A program made the translations under genes and the position numbers. Under the pieces are notes generated by a model. The model did no database searches and had not been told where the DNA came from. It saw nothing but the letters and a program-made list of their open reading frames with translations. From assembly GCA_019722365.1 (NCBI GenBank), contig JADFUC010000271.1, forward strand, positions 1 through 64,000: a DNA stretch of 64,000 bases, given 5' to 3'. This stretch comes from Lithospermum erythrorhizon (Eukaryota; Streptophyta; Magnoliopsida; Boraginales; Boraginaceae). Shown one piece after another: positions 34,901 through 47,575 of this stretch (its first letter is position 1; each line of letters opens with the position of its first letter).

Positions 34901-37244
34901 CAGCAATGAGAGCATCCTTAATACTGAGGTTCGTGTTGATATCCTATCGATTACAAAAAACAACAACAACAACAAAAATCACACTTTCATATAGCAATTT
35001 CTCCAGCAGCTCCAAAGTCTTAACAGGTGCAAACATTCAAGTACTTATATAACAAAATAAATAACACATTCAAGTGCTTTTTTATTTTGCACATTCAGTT
35101 CAAGCCATTAAACTGTATTTTTAAGTCATTCTTTGCTCATGAGTAATGAAACAGCAGAAAAACACTAGAGCGTAAGAAATGGAGGGTGAATTTTTAGAGC
35201 ATAGCACAGTACCAACCAACTTCCAATAAAACTAAGCCATATCCCACTATGTGGATAATTTTTAGAGTATAGAACAGTCTTTGATTCAATCTTTTCCACC
35301 GACTATGTTATCAACTAAAATATCTAATCAGAATGAGGTGAGAAATTACCGCTTGACTACGATTTACAACACCTACATAGCCGAGTCGAAGAGGAATTAC
35401 TTTCCCAAGCAAGAAGTTTCGGGCATCAGTACCCCTGTCCATAATGTCCAACTGGAGCAGCAAACATGCAGAGCGTTAAAATAAAAATAAATAAATACAA
35501 ATCAGAGAAGAATATAACTGATTTGAAACTGTCATATACAAGAGTTCAGTGCAAGTTAGATGCACCTTTGTGATTACGCCTATTGTCCGGTACCCTGCAA
35601 ACAAGAAACTATAAAATATAAGTAACATCTTGATTAGCTTTCACCAATTTCACCAATTCTTGAACAACCTAATATTGCTAGTGACGAAAAGGCAGTTTAA
35701 CCTACCATCAGGATCTGCCATTCCGGCAATCTGAATAGCATCTGAGTTTGCCAAATCAGCATTTGCTGGTGTAACAGCCAGTATTAAGCAGCTTGGAAGT
35801 TTGATGTAGGACATAATCATTGTCCTGATACGAGCTTCAATATCTGAAGGTTGATCACCAACAGGAACTTTAGTTATGCCAGGCAGATCCACTAATGTTA
35901 TATCAAGAACATTTGGTGAAGATATCTTCAAGCGAATTTGCTTGTCTGAAACACCTTTGTTTCCTCCGACTTCCCTATCTGTCTCAGCCTGAAGCCAATC
36001 ATACCACCAAGAAAATTAACCTATGAGTAATTAGGCTTGGCTTGAGTGGTGCGGTATTATGCTAGAGGTGGTAAACCTAGACATCTGGTGGGGTGGGTTT
36101 AACAGGTTGAAAGAGACTCCACCCAAACAAAGACCCTGTTCACTACAGATTAAGCATTTATGTTGTGAAACAAATGTAGCATGAACACCCAGCTATATGA
36201 TTATTTCTAAGATTATTACTTCATTCAGTAGAGTTGAGAACTATATTCGTCTTAGTCATAACTTATAGGAACCAGCTTCACTCCAAATGGAATGAGCATC
36301 TATACTATAGTGATTAAACAAACGTGCCACAAGATCACGTTCTCTACATTATATATCAAATATTATATCCTTCACTTAAGAATTGTCGTAACCCAATCCT
36401 TATGATCGTTAACTAAAAAACCTGTTTTGATATACATCAAAGATACATCCTTAGCACTACCATCTATTACACATCCTACATTTTCCAACATATGGTGGTA
36501 AGTACTTGAGCAGACAACGAATTTCAGGTCCCAACAATCACAAAACACGTTCAATTTGGCAATCAACAATACACATGACAATAACCAAGAATTTCAGCAA
36601 TACCCCCTCAGGTCAATTCAGAAGCAGCCTCTTCGCTATCACAGTGTACACACACACCCCACACCACCCTGCTTAGGCGGGAGCCTCTTTAGAGGCATTA
36701 TGGCATTTGTTCAGCAACATTCCAACTTTAAATAACAAACAAACAACTCGATAAACCAAACCAAACCAAATCCTATCCCATTAAGAGGGTCCGTCATATA
36801 AATACGACGTCTCCAGCCCTGTAATCAATTCACAATCAACTCGATAATCGCCAAATCATGTACAACAAAAAAAACACCCATTACCTGAATCTCCCTCCGA
36901 ATTTCATCGAAATCGTAAAACCGCTTATTGGGCAGATGCAAAAACTGCCCAAATTCCTCATCACCCCCATCAGAACTCCTCTTAGTCTGAACCAACTGAA
37001 GTACAAGTGGTCTTCTTGTACAAATATCACAACCCCTAGGCAAAAAATCCCTCCCAACAAGAGCCTCCAAAACACTCGATTTTCCGCTACTTTGACTTCC
37101 CACAACCGCCACTTGAGGCAGCTCAATAGTTGACTGACTACCAATTTGGGCAAAAATATCTTGAAGCTTGTTGACTATTGGGATCACTGATTGACCCAAA
37201 GTCAACACATTTGAGGTTGTTGGTATTGATTTTTCTTCAGCCAT
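28992..37244 (-). CDS. DRP3: Dynamin-related GTPase DRP3 (mitochondrial/peroxisomal fission)
   Basis: Twenty exons (high to low): 37244-36885, 35988-35706, 35594-35566, 35451-35350, 34943-34875, 34788-34729, 34094-33981, 33654-33606, 33497-33388, 32412-32320, 32185-32093, 32013-31876, 31341-31231, 31131-31042, 30779-30740, 30540-30350, 30271-30125, 29710-29658, 29508-29409, 29270-28992. Total 2511 nt, 836 aa, all GT-AG. The GTPase domain has GSQSSGKSS (P-loop), RRPLVL, DLPG and TKLD. A middle domain follows, then a variable Ser/Asn-rich linker ([11 protein letters not shown]), a GED region ([19 protein letters not shown], then KRELHNVFI and LLEEPDE-like [16 protein letters not shown]) and a Ser-rich tail. 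There is no PH or Pro-rich domain, as expected for DRP3. DRP3A/B oligomerise on mitochondria and peroxisomes and drive fission. Intron 1 carries an inverted SINE-like piece. Confidence 0.95.
32612..32775. repeat. Diverged tandem duplication in DRP3 intron 9
   Basis: TCATCCTAAATTCTAGTTTC (32612) recurs as TCATCCTAGATTCTAGTTTC (32703). Both are followed by CAATGACAA and a GATA-rich stretch, giving a ~90-bp two-copy repeat within the intron between the exons at 33388 and 32412. Confidence 0.6.
34317..34382. repeat. 33-bp tandem repeat, two copies, in a DRP3 intron
   Basis: AGAAGATGAAGTTAGAGAGG starts at 34317 and again at 34350. The units are identical apart from the last base. It is purine rich and sits in the intron between exons 6 and 7. 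The surrounding ~34.2-34.6 kb could be an old insertion, but no termini were found. Confidence 0.8.
36672..36697 (-). repeat. SINE-like repeat piece in DRP3 intron 1
   Basis: The 26 bases here are the exact reverse complement of 52674-52699 (TGCCTCTAAAGAGGCTCC...). Similarity ends just beyond, so only a fragment of the repeat is present. Confidence 0.6.
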
Positions 37245-38539
37245 ATGACAAAAAATGAGGGAATTTGAGGGATTTGGGAATAAAGTTTGAATCTTTTTGG
37301 GAAATTGTGGAGGGTATTGAGGGATTTGGTGATAAAGATTGAATCTTTTTGGGAAATTATGAGGTTTTCTTGATGACCAAGAAGATTGAATGAGAGGCTT
37401 AAACAGAGGATCAATTGATGTTTTTCATTGTCAACCACAATTGGAAGAATTGTTCATGATTAAATATTAGAATATTAATCCAGCAATCATTATTTGTTGA
37501 GTGTGTATGAGCGGAGCTACTAGTGAGTAAATCAAAACAAAAATTCCTAGTCATTAATTGTCGAGGGCATACCTCGAACTCAGTTGGCAGAATCATGCAG
37601 TCGGGCAAATCACAGTAAACCCAGTGTAATAAACTCGAACAATTAGGCAAATCCTGCATAACAAATAACACGAACAAAAAATCGTTTAGACAAATTGACA
37701 AATTTAACACCGATGACCCGATCACATTTTCCTGGTTCACCATTTTTTTTTACACCCAAATAGTGGGTCCCACATGCAAAAAAAAATACACTGCTCAAGG
37801 TTGTGTGAAATTCTGACGTACTCCCTTTTTTTCACTTCAATTTAAAATCTGCTTACACAATACTATAATATTAAAAAAAATCATACCACTATTTTTTTTA
37901 TTTTTCGAGCCTATAAATAGAAATTTGCGCTAGGAAAGATTTGGGATGTAAAAAAATCAAGTTTTTTATGATGCTTATTATTATGTATGTATTCAAGTTT
38001 GAATGGTTTAATAATATTATTAAGTATTTTAAAAAAATTATAATATTATTTATCAGATGAAAATATTATATTTTTAAATTTAAAAATAATATTTTATCAT
38101 TTAATTAATTTTCATGTCAATCAAGGTAGTAATTATATATTTAATAATTATATACGAAATAACAGCAAAAATAAAAAATTATGAGATATATGTTGAAGGA
38201 GCAAAAGGCTTATAGAAATTAATTAATAATCGAACGACATCCTCACAAGGATCAAGCCGAGAATAAATTCGACGTTATTTATGATGCTACATTGACGCAG
38301 ATTTAGAAAGGCACTGACATCCACTACTGTTGAACTTAGAAGATCCTCTACTGCCAAATCATAAGACGTCTACAAGACACCACGATTCCAAACCATCCCC
38401 ATTATTTCAAATTACAATACTATTTGCCAAAAACCCCAAAACTCGATTTTTGAGAAAATGTTTAATCATCAGTGAATAAGCCAACATTGTTTGGTTACAA
38501 GCTGCAAAAATCTAGCAGCAAGGCAACTTTTGTTATTCA
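37245..38539. other. DRP3 promoter and intergenic spacer
   Basis: No gene is seen. The first ~200 bases hold repeated GGGAAATT(G/A)T and TTTGGGAATAAAG-type words in the DRP3 leader. GTACTCCCTTTTTTTCACTT at 37819 resembles one end of a Stowaway-like MITE, but no partner end was found. 37850-38180 is strongly AT-rich. Confidence 0.35.
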
Positions 38540-41500
38540 TTACTTCTGGGACGTAGGCATTGCTAGAGATGCTCCAGTGCTGCCAGAGAAATCCTTCCAT
38601 TGTTGTGTAACAGTCTTGATCTGTGTATAAAACTGAACTCCAGCCTTGCCTGTAAAACACCAGAAATTAAACTGACCATCTTCTGAACTTTTCGGTTTGA
38701 ATTAAGGACCTTGGTAAGAAACTTTGCCAGTTCCGGGGAGTATATATTTTGTCGAAAGTAAAATGGTCTACTAAAAAATAAGTACAACATCCGAACATAC
38801 CATAGAAATTCAGATCCCCTGCAAAAGATGCCTTTGAGCCGGTAAATGAGAAGAACGGTAAAGGTACTGGAATGGGGACATTGATGCCAACCTGAGAAAC
38901 AAGAAATCCGTTAGGAACCTTTAACAATATACTACAAGAAGTTTGCATGCAGAAGTCTGAAAGCATATGAATTATTTGCTCAGTGTTTTCATGAGTCTCG
39001 TTATATTGAGAAGGTACTTGCCTGGCCAGCTTCAATTTCATTTTGCAATTTTCTGGCTGCTACACCAGAAGTAGTGAATATAGCTACACCGTTTCCATAT
39101 CTGTATGCAGATGATTATAGATACATAATTAAGTGGTGTTTAGTTACAATAGGCAATGAACTGCTAATGAAGTAGCATTGAATGAAGCAGAAGAAAAATT
39201 ACATATTCTTATTGACGATCTTTATGGCCTCATCCAATGTGTCTGCCTGAAATGCAAAATATGAAAAGAACGGTGATATATGCATGCAAAAGAAAGAGAA
39301 GAAACAATTAAGAAACTGTATGAGCAGGAACCTCACAAAGAGTTACCTTCATGCAGATGAGTACCGGGCCAAAAATCTCCTCCTGCAGAATTTTGTTCAA
39401 GTAGGAGATAATATCATGATGTCAATTCAGTTGTTTCATTATTGCAACATTAAAACACTAGGCAAGCAACCATTTTTCATGACAGAAGTACCTTGTAGCA
39501 TTCCATGTCAGAAGTCACATCGGCCAAGATTGTGGGGCCAACAAAGTTACCCTTTTCATATCCTGGCACCTACAAGAGGTCATGACCACGACATAGAGAA
39601 GAGATTATAAGTTTAGAGCAATCATGGGAACAGAAGGCAACATAAATACGGAGTAATAAAGAACAGAAGTAACTGAGCTATTCCCTAACATCCTTAGAAA
39701 AACCTTCTGTAACAAAGAAAGATGTTGAGTACAAAAAGACAGTTAAAATAAATACCGAAATGTTTCTTCCATCAAGCAAAAGTCTGGCTCCACTATCGAC
39801 GCCACTTTGGATCAATCTGCATATTCGCTCCTTAGCCTGTCAAAAGACAACATAGGTCAATTGATGACAATCATGACAGATATATGACAGAAAGCCTCAT
39901 AATGATTAATTATTTGAACTGAATACCTGTACACTAATGACTGGACCAAGATCAGCCTCAGGATCAGTTCCAACATTCACCTTGAGTGCTTTGGCACGCT
40001 CAAGTATTTTTTCTTCCCTATAACAATTGCATAAATTTCACTGATCATATCCGATTTTCTGAAAGTTAGAAAATTTCTTACTTTTGAACTCCTAAACAAC
40101 AGCTTAAGGGTGGCATCAAACATATATCACAAATCCCATCACATATCACACAAAATTAGACCCACTACCCACTAAAGCTTTCAGAGGATTATGTCAAAGG
40201 GAATGATTTCCTTAAGTAGAAGGAAACAAAAAGTAAAAATGCTTTGAGCTGCAAATGTGTTATGCACTATACTTTATTCTATGAAAGATAAAATAAAATA
40301 AATGAAAACTAGTGTTTCGCTCGAGTGCTTGACAATTCGAAATTTTACATGCATGAAATTGACAAGTAAAAGAAAGTAGTCAACGCTCTCTTGTTTGTAA
40401 TATACAAAGTGATGCATCTACCCCCGTATTTTTAGAGTGCACTATTGGTGATGTGCTGCAACAGATTTAAAGGTAAAGAATAGTAATCTCTATACAGCTG
40501 GAAAGAGAAAATTATGCATACCAGGGTTTTGAGTCCCCAACAAAAACCACAGTGCTCAAGGCCATGCACCTTTGTCCTGCAGCACCAAAACCAGCAGCTA
40601 TCAAAGCATTCAATGTCGCATCTATGTTGGCATCAGGCATGACTACTCCATGATTCTTGGCTCCCATATTGCTCTGAACAGATAAACCAATTAACCAGTC
40701 TATTTACTTCCAACCATTACATATAGGTTAGACTACAATAAACAAAGCAGAAATGAGTGAATTTGGATTTGCGGACAAGATTGGTTAAACTAACCTGGAC
40801 ACGTTTTCCTTTCGCTGAAGCTCTGGAGTATATGTGCATACCAGCCTTGTAGATGAAAATCAAAAGAATCAACATTTAGTTGTTTACTACTCATTCTAAG
40901 TGAAAGATGGTTACGAATTCATAGCAATTAGAACATCAATAGGTAACACACATGATGTCAAATAAGTTTTCGAACACGAAAATACATAATGCAGGATTAG
41001 TTTCACACATCCTATTACTACAAAAACTCTGTTGACCAAATTAACACTATATCTGAACATTCGGCCTCTGTTGCCTCTTAATATGTCAATATAAGAATTT
41101 GAAAAAGAATGAAAACATGAAAGAACAGAAGTCATGAAGTATATATAAATTATGTTTCACTTACGGTATTTGAACCAACAAATGATATAGCACGAATGTC
41201 CTCATCATCACAGATAGCATTAACTACTTCCTGCAAAATAGAGTAACAAAATGCTTTCATTTTTACCGTTATGTGCAGTTAATGATCATGATATATAAAA
41301 GATAAGAACATGAAGAAACAACTTACTCCATCTAAAGGCATGTCTATTGCTATATAGACGTGAGCAATCATGCTCAGATATGCACAAAGCTAACATGTGG
41401 ACAACCATGCAGGACTAAAAAATGTGAGTAAACTCATGGAAGAGAAGAGAGTATACATGAGTTCCATGAACAATGTTCAGTACACCATCAGGTAAACCAG

Positions 41501-44166
41501 CTTCCATTGCTAATTCTGCTAGTATCATGGATGCACCTGGAAAATCAAATGCAGCATAGAATAATCAGTACAAAAGGCCAATAGGTTACATACACACAAG
41601 TGACAATCAGTAAATTTTGTTCTCGAGAAGGGTTGCTAAATGCTAACCTTTCTTTGGCTATAAATTTTTGTCAGAAGACAATGCCACAATGGCCAAGAAA
41701 ATATATGACAAGATTGGATAACATTTTTCCCAATCTACATTTTAATAACAAGAAATAGACCAAAAAGAAAAACTAGAAATAGAAGGTAAGAGACATTTCA
41801 TTGCACTAAATCACAAAATTTTGGCCCTTGTAAAGGCCTCCTTTATCTGGGAACAAAGAGTAACAAGTCATACAAGAAATTACCAGGATCTTTTTCTGAT
41901 GGTTTCAGAACGTACGTATTCCCACATGTGATTGCAACAGGGAACATCTGCAAGAGCAAATATTTTCCATCATGAGACAAGCTATACAGTAGACTAAGAC
42001 AGGACTGCCATTGAAAGACAATAGCGTGTCAATTCCATTCCTTAGTTAAAATAGATAGGACAACCATGTGAATTCAGAGCCTTGTATCTGTTTTTGTTTC
42101 GGAAAACTCAAAGCTGGAAAATGTATCCGACGAGAAGAGATTGAGAACTAGTCATTCTTTCAATAATAAACACCATGGCAGATACTGGGAGCATAAAAGT
42201 TGTTGACACATCACTAACAACAATTTTTTTCTAATAGTTAATACACTTAATAAACGTCAAGTCATGCAGATATTATATGTAAATATAACAGGAAGGTTGT
42301 GGAGGAAAGAGATAGAAGATTTACCCATAGCGGGATCATTGCTGGGAAGTTAAAAGGACAAATTCCAGCACAAACACCTAGAGGTTCTCTGATGCTGTAG
42401 GTATCAATTCCATTTGATACATTAGAGACATACTCTCCCATTTGCAAAGATCCCATGCCGCATGCATGTTCCACAACCTCTTCAAAAGAAATCACATGCA
42501 TTCTACTCAATTTCTCAATCAAACTTTAATACCAAATAAGATTTCAAAATTACCAACCTAGGCCTCGAAACACATCCCCCTGTGCATCCTTTAATGTCTT
42601 CCCTTGTTCTGTAGTGATGTTCAAGGCAAGCTTGTCCTGAGAGGATTTTATGTGCCATTGACGAAAATGGCTCGTAACCACAATGAATGAGTAAAATAGG
42701 CAAAAGGAGCACTTAACAAAAACTAACCATATTTTTTCTAATAAGATCCTGCAACTTGAACATAATTCGTTGTCTTGTGGTGACTGGTGTGTTCCTCCAT
42801 GAGGGGTAGGCCCCTTTAGCTGCGGATACTGCAGCTTGGAATTCCTCACTAGTAGTCAATGGTACTTGAGAAACCACCTCTTGACTTGCCTTTAATGAAC
42901 ATATACATAAAGGAAAACTGAGAAAAAAATATTACAAGCAATAACAAGAATCAACTGAGGAAGCTATCAACCTAAAACTAGAGCTTGATCACTTACGGGG
43001 TTTAAAACATCAATGCTCTCGCGAGACTGAGACTCCACAAATTTCCCACCAATCAGATTTGGAACCCTCTGATCCAATGCAAAACAATAGCAAGTACACT
43101 TTAAAATGTCAAAAGTTTATAGATTAAATTTAGAACTAAGAACCATAAATACAGCAACTGAGGCAGACGCTGAAATAATTCAAATCCATTCAATTGTTCC
43201 TTTCATAAGCTCGCGACATAGGAGGATTAGTCTAACTAAAACGAAACTCGAAACCAAAGTACTCCTAAATAACCAGTTCCTCCTACACAGAGTAGTTATC
43301 ATCAAGTATATTAAATGATTAAACTTTACCTAATAAAAAGAATCAATCTTTAACAAATAATTGAAGCTAACATAAATATAAATAAATAAACATATCACTC
43401 AATCAACAATTCAGCATTACAGTATGCAAAAACTGGAACATCATCAACAATTAACATAAAAAATCATCATGGGGTTTTCAAAAATCACCAACTCTTGCAT
43501 CAAACTCATAAATGAATAAAAAAGATCCAATCTTTAACTAAAAATTGAAGCTAACATAAATATAAATAAATAAATAAATAAATAAACAAACATATCACTC
43601 AATCAACAATTCACCATTACGCTCACGGTAGCTGCACCTGAAAGTCCCACATAGTGAGTGCATGAAACTGAGAAACTATGTATAATATACTCCTCTACCA
43701 GGAATGGAGGCAGAATCGAAATGGAACGTGACAACTTTCCAAGAGGCTCAGACCAGTACCACTAGGCTATTAGGCCACAAATCACACAATCTTAACCAAT
43801 CATCTTTCTAACATTATCACCTACTAACTCCAATTCAAAAATATTTGTCAATTTTGATTTTAAAGACAAAATTTTATATTTTTCATTTTTAATGGTCAAA
43901 ATTATTAATAGTCAAATATTTGTCCCGAAAAATATATACTAATGACAATTGTTTTGAATTAGATATATTGATTTAATAAGTAAACATGCTTAAAAAATTC
44001 AAAAAATAGTGTAACAGAAAGTATGGCGATCCGCCAAAAACTGGAACATCAAGAACAATTAACATAAAAATCATGATGGGGTCTTCAAAAATCACCAACA
44101 CTTGCATCAAACTCATAAATGAATAAAAAAAATCAATCTTTAAATAAAAAATGAATTTAAAATACA

Positions 44167-44197
<31 letters not shown>

Positions 44198-44322
44198 GAG
44201 CTAACCAAAGAATTGCCATGGGTCCAAGTAGGTTGAGCTGAGGTAGAGAAACATGAATTAGTGACAGCAAATACACGTGGACTCAACCACTTCATTTGTC
44301 TTGCTGCATCAAACAACAACAT
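38540..44322 (-). CDS. ALDH6B2: Methylmalonate-semialdehyde dehydrogenase, mitochondrial (ALDH6 family)
   Basis: CoA-acylating dehydrogenase of valine (and pyrimidine) breakdown in the mitochondrial matrix: methylmalonate semialdehyde + CoA + NAD+ to propionyl-CoA. Eighteen exons (high to low): 44322-44206, 43068-42997, 42889-42728, 42636-42558, 42479-42325, 41947-41884, 41536-41457, 41230-41165, 40845-40795, 40673-40522, 40017-39927, 39836-39756, 39569-39492, 39382-39347, 39246-39203, 39100-39022, 38891-38801, 38649-38540. Total 1608 nt, 535 aa. The nucleotide-binding region has [12 protein letters not shown] and SFVGSN. The catalytic Cys is in [14 protein letters not shown], diagnostic for this family. 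The C-terminus has [16 protein letters not shown]. The N-terminus is a basic presequence, and initiation at the second Met (44295, [10 protein letters not shown]) would give a cleaner targeting peptide. The intron after exon 16 (donor at 39021-39020) is GC-AG. Confidence 0.95.
43336..44197. repeat. Repeated blocks and (AAAT)n microsatellites in ALDH6 intron 1
   Basis: TCAATCTTTAACAAATAATTG (43342) recurs as CCAATCTTTAACTAAAAATTG (43529), each followed by AAGCTAACATAAATATAAAT and AACATATCACTCAATCAAC. A second pair, about 43427-43555 and 44034-44160, begins AAAAACTGGAACATCA and runs through TTCAAAAATCACCAAC and TTGCATCAAACTCATAAATG. AAAT-type microsatellites end both (about 43563-43588 and 44168-44196). 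Between them, 43700-43785 carries CCAGTACCACTAGGCTATTAGGCC, related to 46960-46990. Confidence 0.7.
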
Positions 44323-44333
44323 TAAAATCTTCT

Positions 44334-44510
44334 CATCTTGTAATAATTCCTATTTTATTTTTTTTAACAAAAAGATTCAATTTTTTTCAAACATATCATC
44401 TTGTTATGATTACCATTTTATTTTTTTACAAAAAGATTCAATTTTTTGAAACATCTCATCTTGTTATGATTACCATTTTATTTTTAAACAAAAAGATTCA
44501 ATTTTTAGTG
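44334..44510. repeat. Three ~60-bp tandem repeats just upstream of the ALDH6 start
   Basis: Units begin CATCTTGT at 44334, 44397 and 44457. Each continues with ATTTTATTTTT, then ACAAAAAGATTCAATTTTT. They lie 12-190 bases upstream of the first ATG of the - strand gene, so in its 5' UTR or core promoter. Downstream to about 45050 I see no other feature. Confidence 0.8.
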
Positions 44511-45055
44511 ATGGAATATGAATTGATTACCTCTATTAAGAGAAAGGTGCAACATCTTGTATTTTATATCTCTGAAGATCACTAAATAAATATAATCACT
44601 GCTATAATGATACTGCAAATCACAATAAATAAAGTATAATGGCTTTTGGATTCATATTAATTTCTTTATTATTCTTTTCCAAAACGGATATTGAGGCCAC
44701 GTCAGTCTTGTCGACTATTGTTATGTTACCACTTGCATTGTTTGTTAATTACAGGAGTAACAGGAATGGTAAATTATCACAAATAATATTTTGTCAACAT
44801 ATAACTTGAATTATTACTGACCTGAAATTATCTCTCTAGCACCTTCCTAAAATCTGCATTTTGTTTTGATTCTTATATCGCCATTTGAGATCTGGTTCAA
44901 TATCATCAAAAGGCCAGGATCCTGTTCTGTCATTGCTACAACAATTTTCTCAATATTGCTCCGGCATTGGTTCTATCATTTTTTTATGATCCCGATCTAT
45001 TGGTTAGAGGTGAATTATGTGCTATGTGCTCATTAAGCTACTAATTATTATCATT

Positions 45056-45341
45056 TTTTTTTGTTAAGTACGTTGATACGTTCAACGAAGGGCGCCCCGC
45101 ACGGCTAGTCCATCACCAATGTGGGGAGGTTATTCGAGATGTGTCTCAGACGGGTCCGTAGCCACCCCATACACAGCGCCCAGCATAGCCAGGTAACCCC
45201 GCAACACCGAGGCACGACCCTGGATTCAGCAACAATTACTTGCTGCTGCCAGGGATCGAACCCACGCCGATGCGCAGGGCGCACCGCAAAGGGCGACCCG
45301 ATGTCCGCTGAGATGTGCCTCGTGGACTTTTTTGTTAAATG
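45056..45341 (-). mobile_element. SINE-like retroelement, - strand, with pol III B box and target-site duplication
   Basis: On the - strand a GC-rich ~230-base body contains GGGTTCGATCCCTGG (complement of 45253-45267), which matches the RNA polymerase III B-box consensus GGTTCRANNCC. The element is bounded by TTTTTTGTTAAGT (left, about 45057-45069) and TTTTTTGTTAAAT (right, about 45328-45340), a likely target-site duplication. The left copy includes the A-tail side for a - strand insertion. Its GC content contrasts sharply with the flanks. Confidence 0.6.
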
Positions 45342-45461
45342 AAATTATATGTTCTATCCGTCTCTATTTAATTGTTCATCTACAAAAATTTATCTTCTCA
45401 TTATAAGTAATTATTTCATTTATTCAATGTAACTTTTTGCATTGAAATTCGTTTTATTTCA

Positions 45462-45676
45462 TACTCTCTCCACTTTTTTTTAATTATCATTTTAGCACTT
45501 TGCATATAGAATAAGGAAAATAAAAGGTAGTAAAAAATTGCATTGAAAATGTAAAATGACAATCAATTTAACAATATCATTGGTTGGTTGGTTGTTTATT
45601 ATGTTAAAACGATAACTATAAAAAAAATAATTTTTTTTGCTAAACCGACAACTATAAAAAAACGGACGTAGTAATA
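45462..45676. mobile_element. Stowaway-like MITE, ~215 bp
   Basis: The left end ATACTCTCTCCACTTTTTTTT pairs with right end AAAAAAACGGACGTAGTAAT (ending about 45673) as imperfect terminal inverted repeats of the 'ACTCCCTCCGT' class, flanked by TA. It is non-coding inside. Nearby 'ACTCACTCCGTTCTTATA' at 45753 suggests another, more decayed copy running to about 46000. Confidence 0.5.
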
Positions 45677-46139
45677 TTTTTTTTTATATTGGTTGATCTT
45701 TTATCTCCTTGAAAATTGTGCAATCAATGATTATCTTAATAAAATACTCACTCCGTTCTTATATACTTATTTTTTTAGCCTTAATTTTTTGTTTCAAAAT
45801 ATTTGTCCTTCTAACATAGAAAATCATGTTTCTACATTTTCAATATATTTGTTCACTATTTTTTCTTATTAAATTAGTAATCAACCAATTATATAGTTTC
45901 AATTAATTGACATTTTATGTTTTCAATTTACTTTTTGATACCTTTCATTTTTCTTAATTTAAGTGTAAATGACTAAAAAGATAAGGTAAAAGAATGAAAG
46001 ATATATTTTTTTCTAAACAATCAAATAAATAGAAATAGAGAATATCAAAGGATTGTAGTTTGATGAATTTCCTAAGGATACTTAATTATAAATGTGATCC
46101 TTCTAATTGAAGATTATATGATTCATAAACATTTGAGAC

Positions 46140-47000
46140 TTGTCTTTATATTAACCGGGGCATCCTTTATTGGTCCTTGCCTCCTTGGTCACTCAAGTTA
46201 AACCGACTTATGAAGGATCCAGTAACTGAAACTCTAGAGGAGTAAAGGAGGTTCAGGCCCAATAAGCCCAATGAATAAGACGGTTTCAGTGGCCCAAGTT
46301 TAGGCTCAACCTTATGGCATAAGCTAGCCAAAGGTTAGAGTAAGTCATGCCTTAATTTCCGAAATTTGTATAAGTATAGTGATATTCATAGCGCACTGAT
46401 AGTCTCTGGGTTACATAAGGAAAGAATCATTTGTGCAACATGGGAATGTTTGAAACTTCGGGGACTATTCACTTCAGGGATTTAATCTTGATTTTGGTCA
46501 AACTCCAAGGATTATGCAATTAACTCTTTAGATGGGTATAGAGTGACTCAAACGAGATAGTCACTTTAACGAGTAAGATAATTACTCCTTCTTTTCATAG
46601 CAAGCAACATAAAGCAGTTCAGATGCTAGTTTTGGATTTTCAATCAATTATCGGGCAGGTAACAAGTTATCCGATCAATTTGAACATTAATTAAAATTAA
46701 GGTTAAGACCACGTCGGTTTTAACGGATATCCGATGTAATTTATTAATTCTAATAATTAATATATTCTATGGATTATTGAGCAATATTATCTTATTGAAC
46801 TCCATTTTTTGGTCTCATGTTTCAAGGCTTTTTGGTTATTGTTTTTTTTCCTCTACCAATAAAAGTTACAACAAATTACATATGATATCAGACATTAATT
46901 AAATTATAAACTAAGCAAATGGGAGTCTGAGCTCCATTAGACCTCTTAGATAGAGGCTCGGATCAGGTACCACTAAGCTATTAGGCCACGAGTTTGATTA
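46140..47000. other. Probable retroelement debris (solo-LTR-like) and a second repeat
   Basis: 46150-46760 is less AT-rich than its flanks. It has LTR-like words (GGCCCAATAAGCCCAATGAAT, CTCTGGGTTACATAAGG) but no ends I can define and no coding. 46915-47000 carries AGAGGCTCGGATCAGGTACCACTAAGCTATTAGGCCA, the same family as 43720-43780. From 47001 to 47575 nothing is recognised. Confidence 0.35.
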
Positions 47001-47575
47001 TTGCTCCTATCTCCGGAATATGAGAACCATTTGCTTACCTTTTCCAAACGGAATGCCCAATCTCATTAGCTTGAAGTGGATTAGGATATGACCCCATTTA
47101 CAAATGTTTCTTCCTTTAACACTAATTGCCAAAATTACTTTGGATAAAACAAAAAAATTAAACTGTTTATGTCTTGTAAATTATGTGACAAAACAAAATT
47201 TGGAAAGGGAAAGACATAAAAAATGGTACAGCTGTTCTTCACAATTGAACAGATAAGAGTGTTGCCCTGGAAGGAAGATCCGATCATTTCTTAACTACAG
47301 TTGTAAATTGTAACACTACTTTCTTATTCTTAATCCTCAATAATCAAGTACAAGTTGATTTAATTAAGTTTGCTAGTTGTATGTAGCTCCATGTCCAATA
47401 CTCGATTTAATTATCACGTGACATAGAGAAGAGCCAAAACGTTGAAGGTGGCATGCCAGAAGAGAGCTACTTAGCAGTTAGCACAACATGATCCTTCAAT
47501 CAAACAGCATGATCAGGATAGGGTCAGGACATTTTTTGGGGTTATATCAATAATATGGATGCATATATTTTCATG

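Noticed and set aside
43641..43700. AAGTCCCACATAG as an snRNA upstream element
   Set aside because: The sequence resembles the plant USE, but no TATA at the right spacing and no snRNA follows. It lies in ALDH6 intron 1.
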